DNA from: DATMER01 sp034667225
GTDB taxonomy: Bacteria > Acidobacteriota > Thermoanaerobaculia > Multivoradales > UBA5704
DNA length: 64,000 bases
Reading direction: 5' to 3'
Assembly (NCBI GenBank): GCA_034667225.1
Contig: JAXDKG010000040.1
Coordinates: 310,001-374,000, forward strand
Under the pieces are notes generated by a model. That model worked only from the letters and a program-made list of their open reading frames with translations. It did not search any database and was not told where the DNA came from. Every line of letters starts with the position of its first letter. The first letter of the stretch is position 1. A program made the translations under genes and the position numbers. Below are positions 19,036-26,468 of this stretch, piece after piece.

Positions 19036-19545
19036 ATGACAACGATCCCGCTCCCTGTCGAACCCGTCGAGCCCGGTCCCGGTCAGGAATCCGTCTGGGA
19101 CTATCCGCGTCCCCCGCGGGTGGAGGACTCGACGCGCCACATCCAGGTCTGGTTCAACGGCGTATTGCTGGCCGAGACGCGCCGGGCCAAGCGCGTGCTG
19201 GAGACGAGCCATCCCCCGACCTGGTACATCCCGCCCGAGGACGTGAAGCTGGAGCACTTCCGCGAGAACGAGGATTCGAGCTGGTGCGAGTGGAAGGGCC
19301 TCACCCACTACTACGACATCGAGGTGAACGGCGTCCGTGCCCCCTCAGCCGCCTGGTTCTACCAGATGCCCACGCGAATGTTCGAGGAGCTCCGCCACCG
19401 CGTCGCCTTCTATCCCCACCTCATGGAGGCCTGCTTCGTCGACGGCGAACGCGTCACCCCGCAGGCCGGAGGCTTCTACGGCGGCTGGATCACCAGCGAC
19501 GTGGTCGGGCCGTTCAAGGGAGGCCCGGAGACGGCGGGATGGTAA
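19036..19545 (+). CDS. DUF427 domain-containing protein
   Basis: 169 residues. The DUF427 beta-barrel fold is marked by RHIQVWFNGVLLAETRRA, the central TWYIPPEDV and WCEWKGLTHYYDI, and VAFYPHLMEACFVDGERV. The family is small, cytoplasmic and of unknown function. Tyr and His residues in YIPPEDV and GLTHYY are the most conserved and may bind a ligand. No ribosome site precedes the ATG, which fits the leaderless promoter noted just upstream. The next gene follows after 32 nt in the same direction. Confidence 0.85.
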   Translation: MTTIPLPVEPVEPGPGQESVWDYPRPPRVEDSTRHIQVWFNGVLLAETRRAKRVLETSHPPTWYIPPEDVKLEHFRENEDSSWCEWKGLTHYYDIEVNGVRAPSAAWFYQMPTRMFEELRHRVAFYPHLMEACFVDGERVTPQAGGFYGGWITSDVVGPFKGGPETAGW

Positions 19546-19577
19546 AACCTGGATAACCCAGGACCGTACAATAGGGT

Positions 19578-20309
19578 ATGTCCCCGATCGCCCAACCCGC
19601 TTCTACCAGACAGCTCCGGTTCCCCACGCGCGAACAGCTCGTCGAGAAGGCGAAAGCCCGCATGGCCGTGCCGCGGGTCCAGATGATGCTCCTCCTCTCG
19701 GCAGCCGGCGGGGCAGGCTTCCTCACCTCCTACGGCCTGCTCCAACTCGGTCTGGACCTGATGGCCCTGCGCTATCCGCTCGCGGTCGGGGTCGCCTACC
19801 TGGTGTTCTTCCTGCTTTTGCGCCTGTGGCTCACCTTTCACGAGTCCGCCCTGGACGGGCTCGATCTTGCCGTAGACGCTGCCGAGGCGGACTTGGATGC
19901 CATGAGCTTGGGGTCATCGGCCCCAATGCCCGTGGCCAAACCAAGCGGGCCGTCCCTCGACCTCGGTGTGGCGGATCTCGATGAAGGGATTTTCCTGATC
20001 GTGCTCGCGGCCGTGGCCGCCGTGGTTCTGGGCGCCGTCGTCTATGTGATCTATCTGGCCCCGCTCCTGCTGGCCGAGGTGCTCGTGGACGGCGTGCTCC
20101 TGGTGGGCTTCTACAAGCGGCTGAAGCGACCGGAGCCCGAGCACTGGTCGCTTTGCGCGGTCCGGCGGACCTGGATCCCCGCGATCATCGTAGCTGTCAC
20201 ATTCTTCTTCGCGGGAGTGATCTTCCAGAGTCTCGCCCCGGAAGCGCGCTCCATCGGCGGTGTCTGGAAGTCGGTCAGCTCAGATTCTTCGCAAGCCGGA
20301 TCCCCGTGA
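19578..20309 (+). CDS. Hypothetical four-helix membrane protein
   Basis: 243 residues, not recognised. A basic N-terminus is followed by four hydrophobic segments at about 35-60, 70-90, 140-180 and 200-220. Between the second and third is a polar, Asp-rich loop (GLDLAVDAAEADLDAMSLG). A Ser-rich tail (SVSSDSSQAGSP) overlaps the 3' end of the convergent egtB gene by 35 nt. A -10-like TACAAT lies 5 nt before the ATG and there is no ribosome site, so the transcript may be leaderless. Function unknown. Confidence 0.65.
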   Translation: MSPIAQPASTRQLRFPTREQLVEKAKARMAVPRVQMMLLLSAAGGAGFLTSYGLLQLGLDLMALRYPLAVGVAYLVFFLLLRLWLTFHESALDGLDLAVDAAEADLDAMSLGSSAPMPVAKPSGPSLDLGVADLDEGIFLIVLAAVAAVVLGAVVYVIYLAPLLLAEVLVDGVLLVGFYKRLKRPEPEHWSLCAVRRTWIPAIIVAVTFFFAGVIFQSLAPEARSIGGVWKSVSSDSSQAGSP

Positions 20310-21522
20310 ACTGAAAGCGGGCATCAGCCGGCCAGAAGTTCCGGTAGCTGGCGCGGATGTGGTTGGCGGGCGTGGCGCAGGAGCCGCCGCGCAGCACGCG
20401 CTGGTTGTCCATGAACTTCCCGTTGTACTCCATGAGCGCGCCTTCGAACGGCCGGTAGCCCGGATAGGGCTCGTAGTGGCTGGTCGTCCACTCCCAGACA
20501 TCGCCCCCCATCTGGACCAGCGAGCCGTCTCCATTTGCCGCACGCGGGTGGAGAAGACCGCTGTCGAGGAAGTTCCCCTCGCCGGGGAAGCCGGAGGTCC
20601 GGGCCGCGTGCTCCCATTCGCGCTCGGTGGGCAGACGGGCTCCCTTCCAGCGGGCATAGGCGTCGGCCTCGTAGAAGCTCACATGGCAGACGGGCTCGTC
20701 CGGATCGATCTCCCGGGTTCCGGAAAGGGTCCAGACCTGCCCGTCCTCCCAGTACAGAGGCGAGGTCCAGCCCTCATCCCGCACCCTGGCCCAGCCGTTC
20801 GACAGCCAGAGGAGGGGATTCGAGTACCCGCCATCTTCCATGAACTCCAGGTACTCGCGGTTGGTCACCAGCCGATTGAGCAGGGCGAAATCGTCGAGCC
20901 AGGCCTTGTGGACCGGCACCTCGTTGTCCCAGCACCAGCCCCCCTCCACGTTCCCGAGCTCGTGCAGGCCCCCCGTGATGTCGCACCACCGGGCTTCCGG
21001 CGCCGGGCCGCTTCCGGTCTCGACAGCGGTCTGGTAGGGCTCGCGCAGCTCGGGCACGTTCGACCCCAGGATGTGCTTGATCTCCGTCACCAACAGCTCC
21101 TGATGCTGCTGCTCGTGCTGGATGCCGGTGACGATGAGGAAGCCGAGGCGCTCCAGGTCGGCCTCGGACACGCCGTGGATCAGCTCCGCCATGCGGCTGT
21201 CGACCGACTCGCGGAACTGGTAGACCTCGTCGTTCGTGGGCCGGCCCACGAGCCCTCGATGGTCGCGGCGGATGCGCGGCCCCAGCGCTTCGTAGTAGGA
21301 ATTGAGGACGTACTCCAGCTTCGCGTCGTCCTCCGAGTAGGCGCCGAAAGGCTCCAGTACGTTCTTCGCGAAGAACCAGGAAGTGTGCCCGAGGTTCCAC
21401 CACGGCGGGCTGACGTCGGGCATGGACTGGATGCGGTAGTCCTCAGCCCGCAACGGGCGGCAGAGATCGACGCTCAGGTTGCGGGTGGAACGATAGCGCT
21501 CTAGGAGTTGCTCGCGGTTCAT
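20275..21522 (-). CDS. egtB: Ergothioneine biosynthesis protein EgtB
   Basis: 415 residues. The N-terminal DinB-like helical bundle carries the iron ligands: His46 in LGHTSWFF and HEQQHQELL (His136, His140). The C-terminal formylglycine-generating/sulfatase-modifying domain follows, with RLPTEREWEHAARTSGF, GGDVWEWT and LRGGSCATP. EgtB is a non-haem iron sulfoxide synthase that joins trimethylhistidine (hercynine) to a thiol donor and O2. Length is normal. EgtD, the histidine methyltransferase often next to it, is not in the window. The gene overlaps the convergent membrane-protein gene by 35 nt. Confidence 0.92.
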   Translation of the reverse strand: MNREQLLERYRSTRNLSVDLCRPLRAEDYRIQSMPDVSPPWWNLGHTSWFFAKNVLEPFGAYSEDDAKLEYVLNSYYEALGPRIRRDHRGLVGRPTNDEVYQFRESVDSRMAELIHGVSEADLERLGFLIVTGIQHEQQHQELLVTEIKHILGSNVPELREPYQTAVETGSGPAPEARWCDITGGLHELGNVEGGWCWDNEVPVHKAWLDDFALLNRLVTNREYLEFMEDGGYSNPLLWLSNGWARVRDEGWTSPLYWEDGQVWTLSGTREIDPDEPVCHVSFYEADAYARWKGARLPTEREWEHAARTSGFPGEGNFLDSGLLHPRAANGDGSLVQMGGDVWEWTTSHYEPYPGYRPFEGALMEYNGKFMDNQRVLRGGSCATPANHIRASYRNFWPADARFQFTGIRLAKNLS

Positions 21523-21547
21523 GCGGGCGATTGTATCGCCCGTGCCG

Positions 21548-21636
21548 GAAAGGACTCAAAGGACACCAAGGACATCAACGACGAAGAGGCACTCTCCTCA
21601 ACGTCCTTGGCGTCCCTGGTGTCTTGAGGTCCTTTT
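21548..21636. repeat. Imperfect long inverted repeat of AGGAC units
   Basis: The left arm (21550-21583) repeats AGGAC at 9-nt steps (21551, 21560, 21569, then ACGAC). The right arm (21597-21636) is the complement, with GTCC at 21603, 21612 and 21630. Together they can fold into a hairpin of ~35 bp with mismatches. It lies between the 3' end of the HEAT-repeat gene and the start of egtB, both on the minus strand. It could end the HEAT transcript or be a dispersed repeat. Confidence 0.65.
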
Positions 21637-21639
21637 CTT

Positions 21640-22275
21640 CTACAGCTTGGCCCGATACTCGTCGAGCCAGTGCTGCCACATCGCGATGCTCCGCTCCCGT
21701 CTGTCCTCGGGAAAGAGGGCGTGGAAGCCCTTCGTCTGGCCGGTCAGGATGCTCAGGGCCTGGATCGACACCGCCCGCACCTGGGACTTGGGATTGGACA
21801 GCGCCGCGATCAGCCCTTCATAGACCCGCACCTTCTGCTTCGCATCCAGGTGGATCTGGTCGTAGGCCAGTGCGCAGGCGGCCTTGTCCCGGAAGAGTGG
21901 GTCGCGGTCGTTCTCCAGCGTATAGAGCAGCGTCTCGATGACCATGGGATCGTCGCTGACGCGGCCCAGGGCATACTGGACCGCCAGGCGCAGCTCGACG
22001 TTTTCGGAGTGGAAGTCCCGCAGCAGGGCGCGCTCGGCCACCTCGGACCGGGTTCCCATCTTGTAGAAGAGGTTGGCGAGCTGGAGCCGCTCGGGCTCGT
22101 CGCTCAGCTCGTAGAGCCACACCATCGAGGTGATGGCCTCGTCCCCGAGAGCGCGGAGCCCGTCGGCATCGCCGGCTTCGACGAACCGGGTCACCTGCTG
22201 GCTCAACTCTTCAGCGAAAGCCGGAACAGAGAGGAGAAGTGCGGACACGACGAGCAGAGACAGCCTGCGGAACAT
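21640..22275 (-). CDS. Secreted HEAT-repeat protein
   Basis: 211 residues with a signal peptide (LLVVSALLLSVPAFA). The mature part is all-helical with HEAT-like pairs: VELRLAVQYALGRV, PLFRDKAACALAYD and SQVRAVSIQALSIL. Such repeats act as protein-binding scaffolds, here in the periplasm. The charged C-terminus ends WLDEYRAKL. No operon partner; it is divergent from the nitronate monooxygenase gene with a 94-nt spacer. Function unknown. Confidence 0.75.
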   Translation of the reverse strand: MFRRLSLLVVSALLLSVPAFAEELSQQVTRFVEAGDADGLRALGDEAITSMVWLYELSDEPERLQLANLFYKMGTRSEVAERALLRDFHSENVELRLAVQYALGRVSDDPMVIETLLYTLENDRDPLFRDKAACALAYDQIHLDAKQKVRVYEGLIAALSNPKSQVRAVSIQALSILTGQTKGFHALFPEDRRERSIAMWQHWLDEYRAKL

Positions 22276-22369
22276 CGGTATAACCTCCTACGGACGAATC
22301 GTTGCATAGAGAATAGCAGATCTTTGCGAACCTGCAAGGTGGAGCGGTAAGCGGTAAGCTGAGGGTCTC

Positions 22370-23419
22370 ATGACCCTTCTCACAACGCCTGTCATCGAGC
22401 AGCTCGGGATCGAAGTGCCGATTTTTTGCGGCGCGATGTACCCATGCAGCAACCCGGAGCTGGTGGCTGCCGCCTCGGAGGCGGGGGCCATGGGCATCCT
22501 CCAGCCGCTCTCCCTGGTCTACGTCCATGGCCACGAGTTCCGTGCCGGGCTGAAGCTGATCCGCAGCCTGACGTCGAAGCCGGTGGGGATGAATGTGATC
22601 GTGGAGCAGTCCTCAAAAGTCTACCTGGAGCGCATGCAGCTCTACATGGACACGGCCCTGGAGGAGGGGGTCCGCTTCTTCGTGACCTCCCTGGGGAATC
22701 CCCGCTGGGTCGTGGAACGCGCGCACGCCGTGGGTGGCCGGGTCTATCATGACGTGACCGACCGGCGCTGGGGCCTTAAGGGGCTGGAGGCTGGGGTGGA
22801 CGGCCTGATCGCAGTCAACAACCGGGCGGGCGGCCACGCCGGCTCGAAGAGCGCCGAGGAATTGTACGAAGAGCTGCACGACCTCGGCGTGCCGCTGGTC
22901 TGCGCCGGAGGGGTGGGAGATGAGGAGGGCTTCGTCCGGGCCTTGCAGATGGGCTACGCCGCGGTCCAGATGGGCACCCGCTTCATCGCCACGGCGGAGT
23001 GCACGGCCCATCCCGACTACAAGAAGGCGATTCTCGACGCGCGGGAGCAGGACGTCGTCCTGACCGAGCGGCTGACCGGGGTGCCGGTCTCGGTGATCCG
23101 CACGCCCTACATCGACAAGTTGGGGACCAAGGCGGGTCCCCTCGGCCGCTGGATGCTCAAGGGGCGCAAGACCAAGCACTGGATGCGGATGGTCTACTCC
23201 CTCCAGTCGCTCTGGAAGCTGAAGCGCTCCTCGGCGCGCTCCTTCTCCTACAAGGACTATCTGCAGGCGGGTAAGAGTGTGGAGGGGATCGAGGAGATCC
23301 TACCGGTCGCGGAGGTGGTGCGACGGTTTCGGGTGGCGGGGATGACGGGGGAGGGCGCCATGAATGTCGCCCCTACAAGCAAGCGTCCGATGCCATCGCA
23401 AGAACGGGCTCGCTTGTAG
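22370..23419 (+). CDS. Nitronate monooxygenase (2-nitropropane dioxygenase family)
   Basis: 349-residue FMN-dependent TIM barrel. N-terminal TPVIEQLGIEVPIFCGAM, the FMN-binding NNRAGGHAGSKS (~145-155), VCAGGVGDEEGF and the phosphate-binding QMGTRFIATAE are typical. It oxidises alkyl nitronates or related toxic nitro acids. The FabK enoyl reductase branch shares the fold, so the exact reaction is uncertain. The last ~19 residues (from MNVAPTSK) are encoded by an inverted-repeat element at 23353-23439, so the original C-terminus was probably shorter or different. Confidence 0.85.
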   Translation: MTLLTTPVIEQLGIEVPIFCGAMYPCSNPELVAAASEAGAMGILQPLSLVYVHGHEFRAGLKLIRSLTSKPVGMNVIVEQSSKVYLERMQLYMDTALEEGVRFFVTSLGNPRWVVERAHAVGGRVYHDVTDRRWGLKGLEAGVDGLIAVNNRAGGHAGSKSAEELYEELHDLGVPLVCAGGVGDEEGFVRALQMGYAAVQMGTRFIATAECTAHPDYKKAILDAREQDVVLTERLTGVPVSVIRTPYIDKLGTKAGPLGRWMLKGRKTKHWMRMVYSLQSLWKLKRSSARSFSYKDYLQAGKSVEGIEEILPVAEVVRRFRVAGMTGEGAMNVAPTSKRPMPSQERARL

Positions 23420-23439
23420 GGGCGTGATTCATCACGCCC
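23353..23439. repeat. MITE/REP-like inverted repeat invading the nmo 3' end
   Basis: Two 27-nt arms (23353-23379 and 23413-23439) match in reverse complement at 23 of 27 positions around the core CGCCCCTACAAG / CTTGTAGGGGCG, with a 33-nt loop. It ends shortly before the stop of the YHS gene and encodes the last codons of the nitronate monooxygenase. TGTAGGGGCG-type palindromes are common dispersed elements in environmental bacteria. No transposase is encoded. Confidence 0.75.
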
Positions 23440-23454
23440 GGGTGGGGGCCGGCC

Positions 23455-23688
23455 TCACCCCTCCTTCAAATACTTCTTCGGTTCCTTGTCGAACTGCGCC
23501 TTCTCATCCTTCGAGCAAAAGTAGTAGGTCTTGCCGGCGTAGACCGACTTGGCGGCGGCTGTCGCCGGGTCGACGCCCATTCCGCAGACGGGATCGACCC
23601 TCATGTTCGGATCGTGCCGGTCACAGCCGACGAGGGTCAACGCCGCGAGCAGGGTCGCGGCGGTCAGGGTCGTCAGTCGCTTCGCCAT
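23455..23688 (-). CDS. YHS-domain lipoprotein
   Basis: 77 residues. The signal peptide ends in a lipobox (TLVGC), so the protein is probably lipid-anchored. The mature part is a YHS domain: VDPVCGMGVDPATA and KTYYFCSKDEKAQFDKEP, with the two metal-site cysteines conserved. YHS domains accompany copper and heavy-metal handling proteins. No metal ATPase is nearby. It is followed, 22 nt downstream of its start, by the 3' end of the MBL hydrolase gene on the same strand, so it is probably the last gene of a two-gene unit. Confidence 0.8.
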   Translation of the reverse strand: MAKRLTTLTAATLLAALTLVGCDRHDPNMRVDPVCGMGVDPATAAAKSVYAGKTYYFCSKDEKAQFDKEPKKYLKEG

Positions 23689-23710
23689 GAGGGCGGAGTA
23701 TAGCCTTGGC

Positions 23711-24730
23711 CTACCTCTTCGGCCGGAACGTGAGCGGCTCGCCCTTGGCCTGGCCGTCGCGCTTCCGCTTGCCGCGCATGGCCGCGCCGAGCAGCGCCGT
23801 GGCACCGAGCCCGGCAAGCACCATCGGCAGCGGATCGGACACCCGCGGCGGGATCGTCACGATCCCCCGCTCGTCCATCCGGGCCGGCTGGCGAACGTAG
23901 CGTCCCCTCTCGGGAATGAACCGGTCGAACTCCCGCGCCAGAGTCTCGAGCCCGCTCCTCAGAGCCTCTCCCCCCATGATGATGCCGTGCCCCGTGGCGG
24001 CCACGGACGGCTGCAGGCTCGCCAGCTCCTGGACCGAGCTCTTCGCCGAGATCCAGTCGGGGGTGAAGTACGCCGGCGGACGCCAGACCTCCGGCTTCTG
24101 GCGGAGCACCGCGGACGTGGACTCCTGGCGCACGGTCACGAAGGCGTCGCCCACGATCAGAACGCGGTCCGAATCGCGGAAGAAGGAGACATGGCCGGGC
24201 GCGTGGCCGGGAGTGTGAATCCACCGCCAGCCGGGCATTCCGGGGACGCTGCCGTCGGCCGGCAGGGCCTGGACGCGCGCGCCGAGATCGATCGGTTTAT
24301 TGGGAAAAGTGCGCGAGGCCACGGTGGCCATGGTACCCCCGCCGACCGTGGGGTCCGGGGGCGGATACTCGGAGCGGCCGGTCAGGTAGGGCAGCTCCAG
24401 GGTATGGGCGTAAACGGGCGCGTCCCAGCGGTCAGCCAGCTTCTTGAGACTGCCCACATGGTCGAAGTGGCCGTGGGTCAGGAGGATGGCCGCGGGCCGG
24501 GAGCCGGCGCCGAAGCGCCGCTCGGCCGCCGCCACGATCTCGTCGTGGGAGGTGGGCATGCCCGCGTCCACCAGGGCCCAGCCGCGGTCCGGCGAGCCGG
24601 CCGTGCCCACCAGGTAGACGTTCACGATCGTGAAGTTGAGGCCCTGGACGTCGGGCGCGACATCCATCACCTTGCCTCTTTTCGGCGTGGTCATTGGGGA
24701 AGGCGTCTTCTGGAGGCTCAGGTTTTCCAT
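23711..24730 (-). CDS. MBL-fold metallo-hydrolase with C-terminal membrane helix
   Basis: 339 residues. The metallo-beta-lactamase signature LLTHGHFDHVG gives zinc ligands His86, His88, Asp90 and His91. Further ligands follow in TPGHAPGHV, the VGDAF aspartate and ATGHGIIMG. The fold hydrolyses thioesters, lactones or similar compounds; the substrate is not clear. A C-terminal hydrophobic helix (PMVLAGLGATALLGAAM) with a basic tail suggests membrane anchoring. The start (MENLSL) has AAGGA 6 nt upstream; MTTPKRG further in is an alternative. Confidence 0.85.
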   Translation of the reverse strand: MENLSLQKTPSPMTTPKRGKVMDVAPDVQGLNFTIVNVYLVGTAGSPDRGWALVDAGMPTSHDEIVAAAERRFGAGSRPAAILLTHGHFDHVGSLKKLADRWDAPVYAHTLELPYLTGRSEYPPPDPTVGGGTMATVASRTFPNKPIDLGARVQALPADGSVPGMPGWRWIHTPGHAPGHVSFFRDSDRVLIVGDAFVTVRQESTSAVLRQKPEVWRPPAYFTPDWISAKSSVQELASLQPSVAATGHGIIMGGEALRSGLETLAREFDRFIPERGRYVRQPARMDERGIVTIPPRVSDPLPMVLAGLGATALLGAAMRGKRKRDGQAKGEPLTFRPKR

Positions 24731-24793
24731 CGTCGTCCTTACTGCGCCGCGATGGACGCTGAAGGCGCGGCGAGAACAGCTCACCGCTCCAGG

Positions 24794-24820
24794 GGGGCAC
24801 GGGTGCAAGGCATGTGCCCC
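24794..24820. promoter_or_regulatory. Inverted repeat in the divergent MBL/VOC spacer
   Basis: GGGGCAC (24794-24800) and GTGCCCC (24814-24820) form a 7-bp inverted repeat with a 13-nt centre in the 125-nt region between two divergent genes. It could be an operator or a leader hairpin. It ends 35 nt before the VOC start. No T-run follows. Confidence 0.3.
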
Positions 24821-24855
24821 GATGAGATAGATTGATGACAGGGAGGAGCGCACAC

Positions 24856-25251
24856 ATGAGCGAGATGCCGAAGCCGAAGGTGGGGACCATTGCATGGACC
24901 GATCTGACCATCCCGAACGCCGACGAGGTCCGCGACTTCTATGCCGCGGTGACCGGCTGGAAGCCCGATGCCGTGAGCATGGGGGATTACAGCGACTACG
25001 TCATGGCCACCCCGGAAGGCACGGGAGTCGCGGGCGTCTGCAATGCGCGGGGCGTCAACGCCGGCCTGCCGCCGCAATGGCTGATCTACATCACGGTCGC
25101 GAGCGTGGACGAGAGCATCCGCGAGTGCGAGCAGCGGGGCGGCAAGGTGATCGCCGGACCCAAGAAGATGGGGGAGGGCAAGTACTGCGTGATCCAGGAC
25201 CCGGCCGGCGCCGTGGCCGGGCTGATCGACACCGGGGAGAAGCAGGGATGA
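24856..25251 (+). CDS. VOC family (glyoxalase-like) protein
   Basis: 131-residue vicinal-oxygen-chelate fold with two beta-alpha-beta3 modules: GTIAWTDLTIPNADEVRDFY, the substrate-pocket WKPDAVSMGDYSDYVM, and YCVIQDPAGAVAGLID. Members act as glyoxalases, isomerases, dioxygenases or resistance proteins; the reaction here is unknown. The ATG has GGGAGGAG 7 nt before it. Its stop overlaps the arginase start as ATGA, so the two genes are coupled. Confidence 0.82.
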   Translation: MSEMPKPKVGTIAWTDLTIPNADEVRDFYAAVTGWKPDAVSMGDYSDYVMATPEGTGVAGVCNARGVNAGLPPQWLIYITVASVDESIRECEQRGGKVIAGPKKMGEGKYCVIQDPAGAVAGLIDTGEKQG

Positions 25252-26072
25252 GGCTGACCCTGATCCAGGTGCCGTACGACTCGGGCCATTTCGGAGCACG
25301 GATGGGCCGCGGGCCGCTCCATCTGATCGAGCAGGGGCTGGCCGGCACCCTGGAGCGCGCCGGGCACGAAGTCGAAGTGGTTCCCATCCGGCTCGAAGGC
25401 TTCCTCACCGAGGTGACCTCGGCGCCTCTCCTGCACCGGCAGGTGGCGGAGAAGGTGTCCCGGGCGCGGGAGGATGGGCGGCTGCCCGTGGTCCTCTCCG
25501 GCAACTGCAACGCCGCGGCCGTGGGCAGCCTGGCGGGGATTGGAAAGGCGGGAGTGGTCTGGATGGACGCCCACGGCGATCTGAACACCCCCGACACCTC
25601 GCCATCCGGCTTCTTCGACGGCATGGCCATCTCGGTCGCGATGGGGAAGGCATGGCCTACCCTCACCGCGAAGCTCCCGGGTTTCCATCCTCTGGACCCG
25701 CGGAATCTCGTCCACGTCGGGGCCCGCGACTTCGATCCCCCGGAGCTGGAGGTGATCGAGAGCGCGGGCATCACCCGTATCGGGGTCGAGGAGCTGGATG
25801 GCCTCGACGCCGCCCTTGCAGACCTCGCCACCCGCGTGGACCAGGCCTACATCCACATGGACCTGGACGTCCTCGACCCAACTGAGCTGAGAGCCAACGT
25901 CTACGCCGTATCGGGTGGATTGACAATCGCCCAGGTAGAGGACGTGGTCCGCGCCACGGGCCGTCATTTGAAGATCGCCGCGGCCGGCATCACCGCTTAC
26001 GACCCGGACAACGACCCGGAGGGCAAGGGTGTGCGCGTGGCGGAAAGGCTGCTGGAGGCTCTCGCAAGGTAA
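25248..26072 (+). CDS. Arginase/agmatinase superfamily protein with altered first metal motif
   Basis: 274-residue ureohydrolase fold. The manganese motifs DAHGD (Asp107, His109, Asp111) and DLDVLDP (Asp205, Asp207) are intact. The first motif, usually GGDHS with a metal-binding His, reads SGNCNAA at 84-90, so a metal ligand is replaced by Asn. The C-terminal AYDPDNDPEG replaces the usual catalytic-Glu region (EVxPxxD). It may hydrolyse a guanidino compound other than arginine, or have one metal. It starts inside the VOC stop codon (ATGA). Confidence 0.82.
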   Translation: MRLTLIQVPYDSGHFGARMGRGPLHLIEQGLAGTLERAGHEVEVVPIRLEGFLTEVTSAPLLHRQVAEKVSRAREDGRLPVVLSGNCNAAAVGSLAGIGKAGVVWMDAHGDLNTPDTSPSGFFDGMAISVAMGKAWPTLTAKLPGFHPLDPRNLVHVGARDFDPPELEVIESAGITRIGVEELDGLDAALADLATRVDQAYIHMDLDVLDPTELRANVYAVSGGLTIAQVEDVVRATGRHLKIAAAGITAYDPDNDPEGKGVRVAERLLEALAR

Positions 26073-26081
26073 GATGTGACC

Positions 26082-26468
26082 ATGGCGGACAAAAGCAAGA
26101 TCTGGGAGCTGCTCGGACGGTCGGTGAAGTGGGAAGAGGTCGTCCGCCACGGCCCGAAGATCGTCGAGGCCGCCCGCATCCTCTACGAGAGCAACCGGCA
26201 GCGCCAGCAGAGCTCCGCGGGCGCCGCCGGCTCGGCGTCCGGTCCCGATGTCAGCGCCCGCCGTCTTGCCGACTTGGAGGCCGAGGTCCGCCGGCTGCAG
26301 GAGAACGAGACCCAGCAGGCGGCCCTCGTCACCGACATTGCGAATCAGCTCGAATCACTCACGCGGAGCGTCGACGCCCTCGGCACCCGGGTGCAGACGC
26401 TCCTCTGGCTCGGCGGCGGCGCCTTGGTGGTGGGCTTGGCGGCGCTGGCCCTGGCACTCGCCCGGTGA
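26082..26468 (+). CDS. Small coiled-coil membrane protein
   Basis: 128 residues, not recognised. A basic N-terminal region is followed by an Ala/Ser-rich linker and a heptad coiled coil (ARRLADLEAEVRRLQENETQ, ~62-105). A single C-terminal transmembrane helix (LWLGGGALVVGLAALALALA) ends two residues before the stop. The layout suggests a tail-anchored protein. The start is 9 nt after the arginase stop. Its stop overlaps the GTG of the next gene as GTGA, placing it in the same operon. Confidence 0.65.
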   Translation: MADKSKIWELLGRSVKWEEVVRHGPKIVEAARILYESNRQRQQSSAGAAGSASGPDVSARRLADLEAEVRRLQENETQQAALVTDIANQLESLTRSVDALGTRVQTLLWLGGGALVVGLAALALALAR

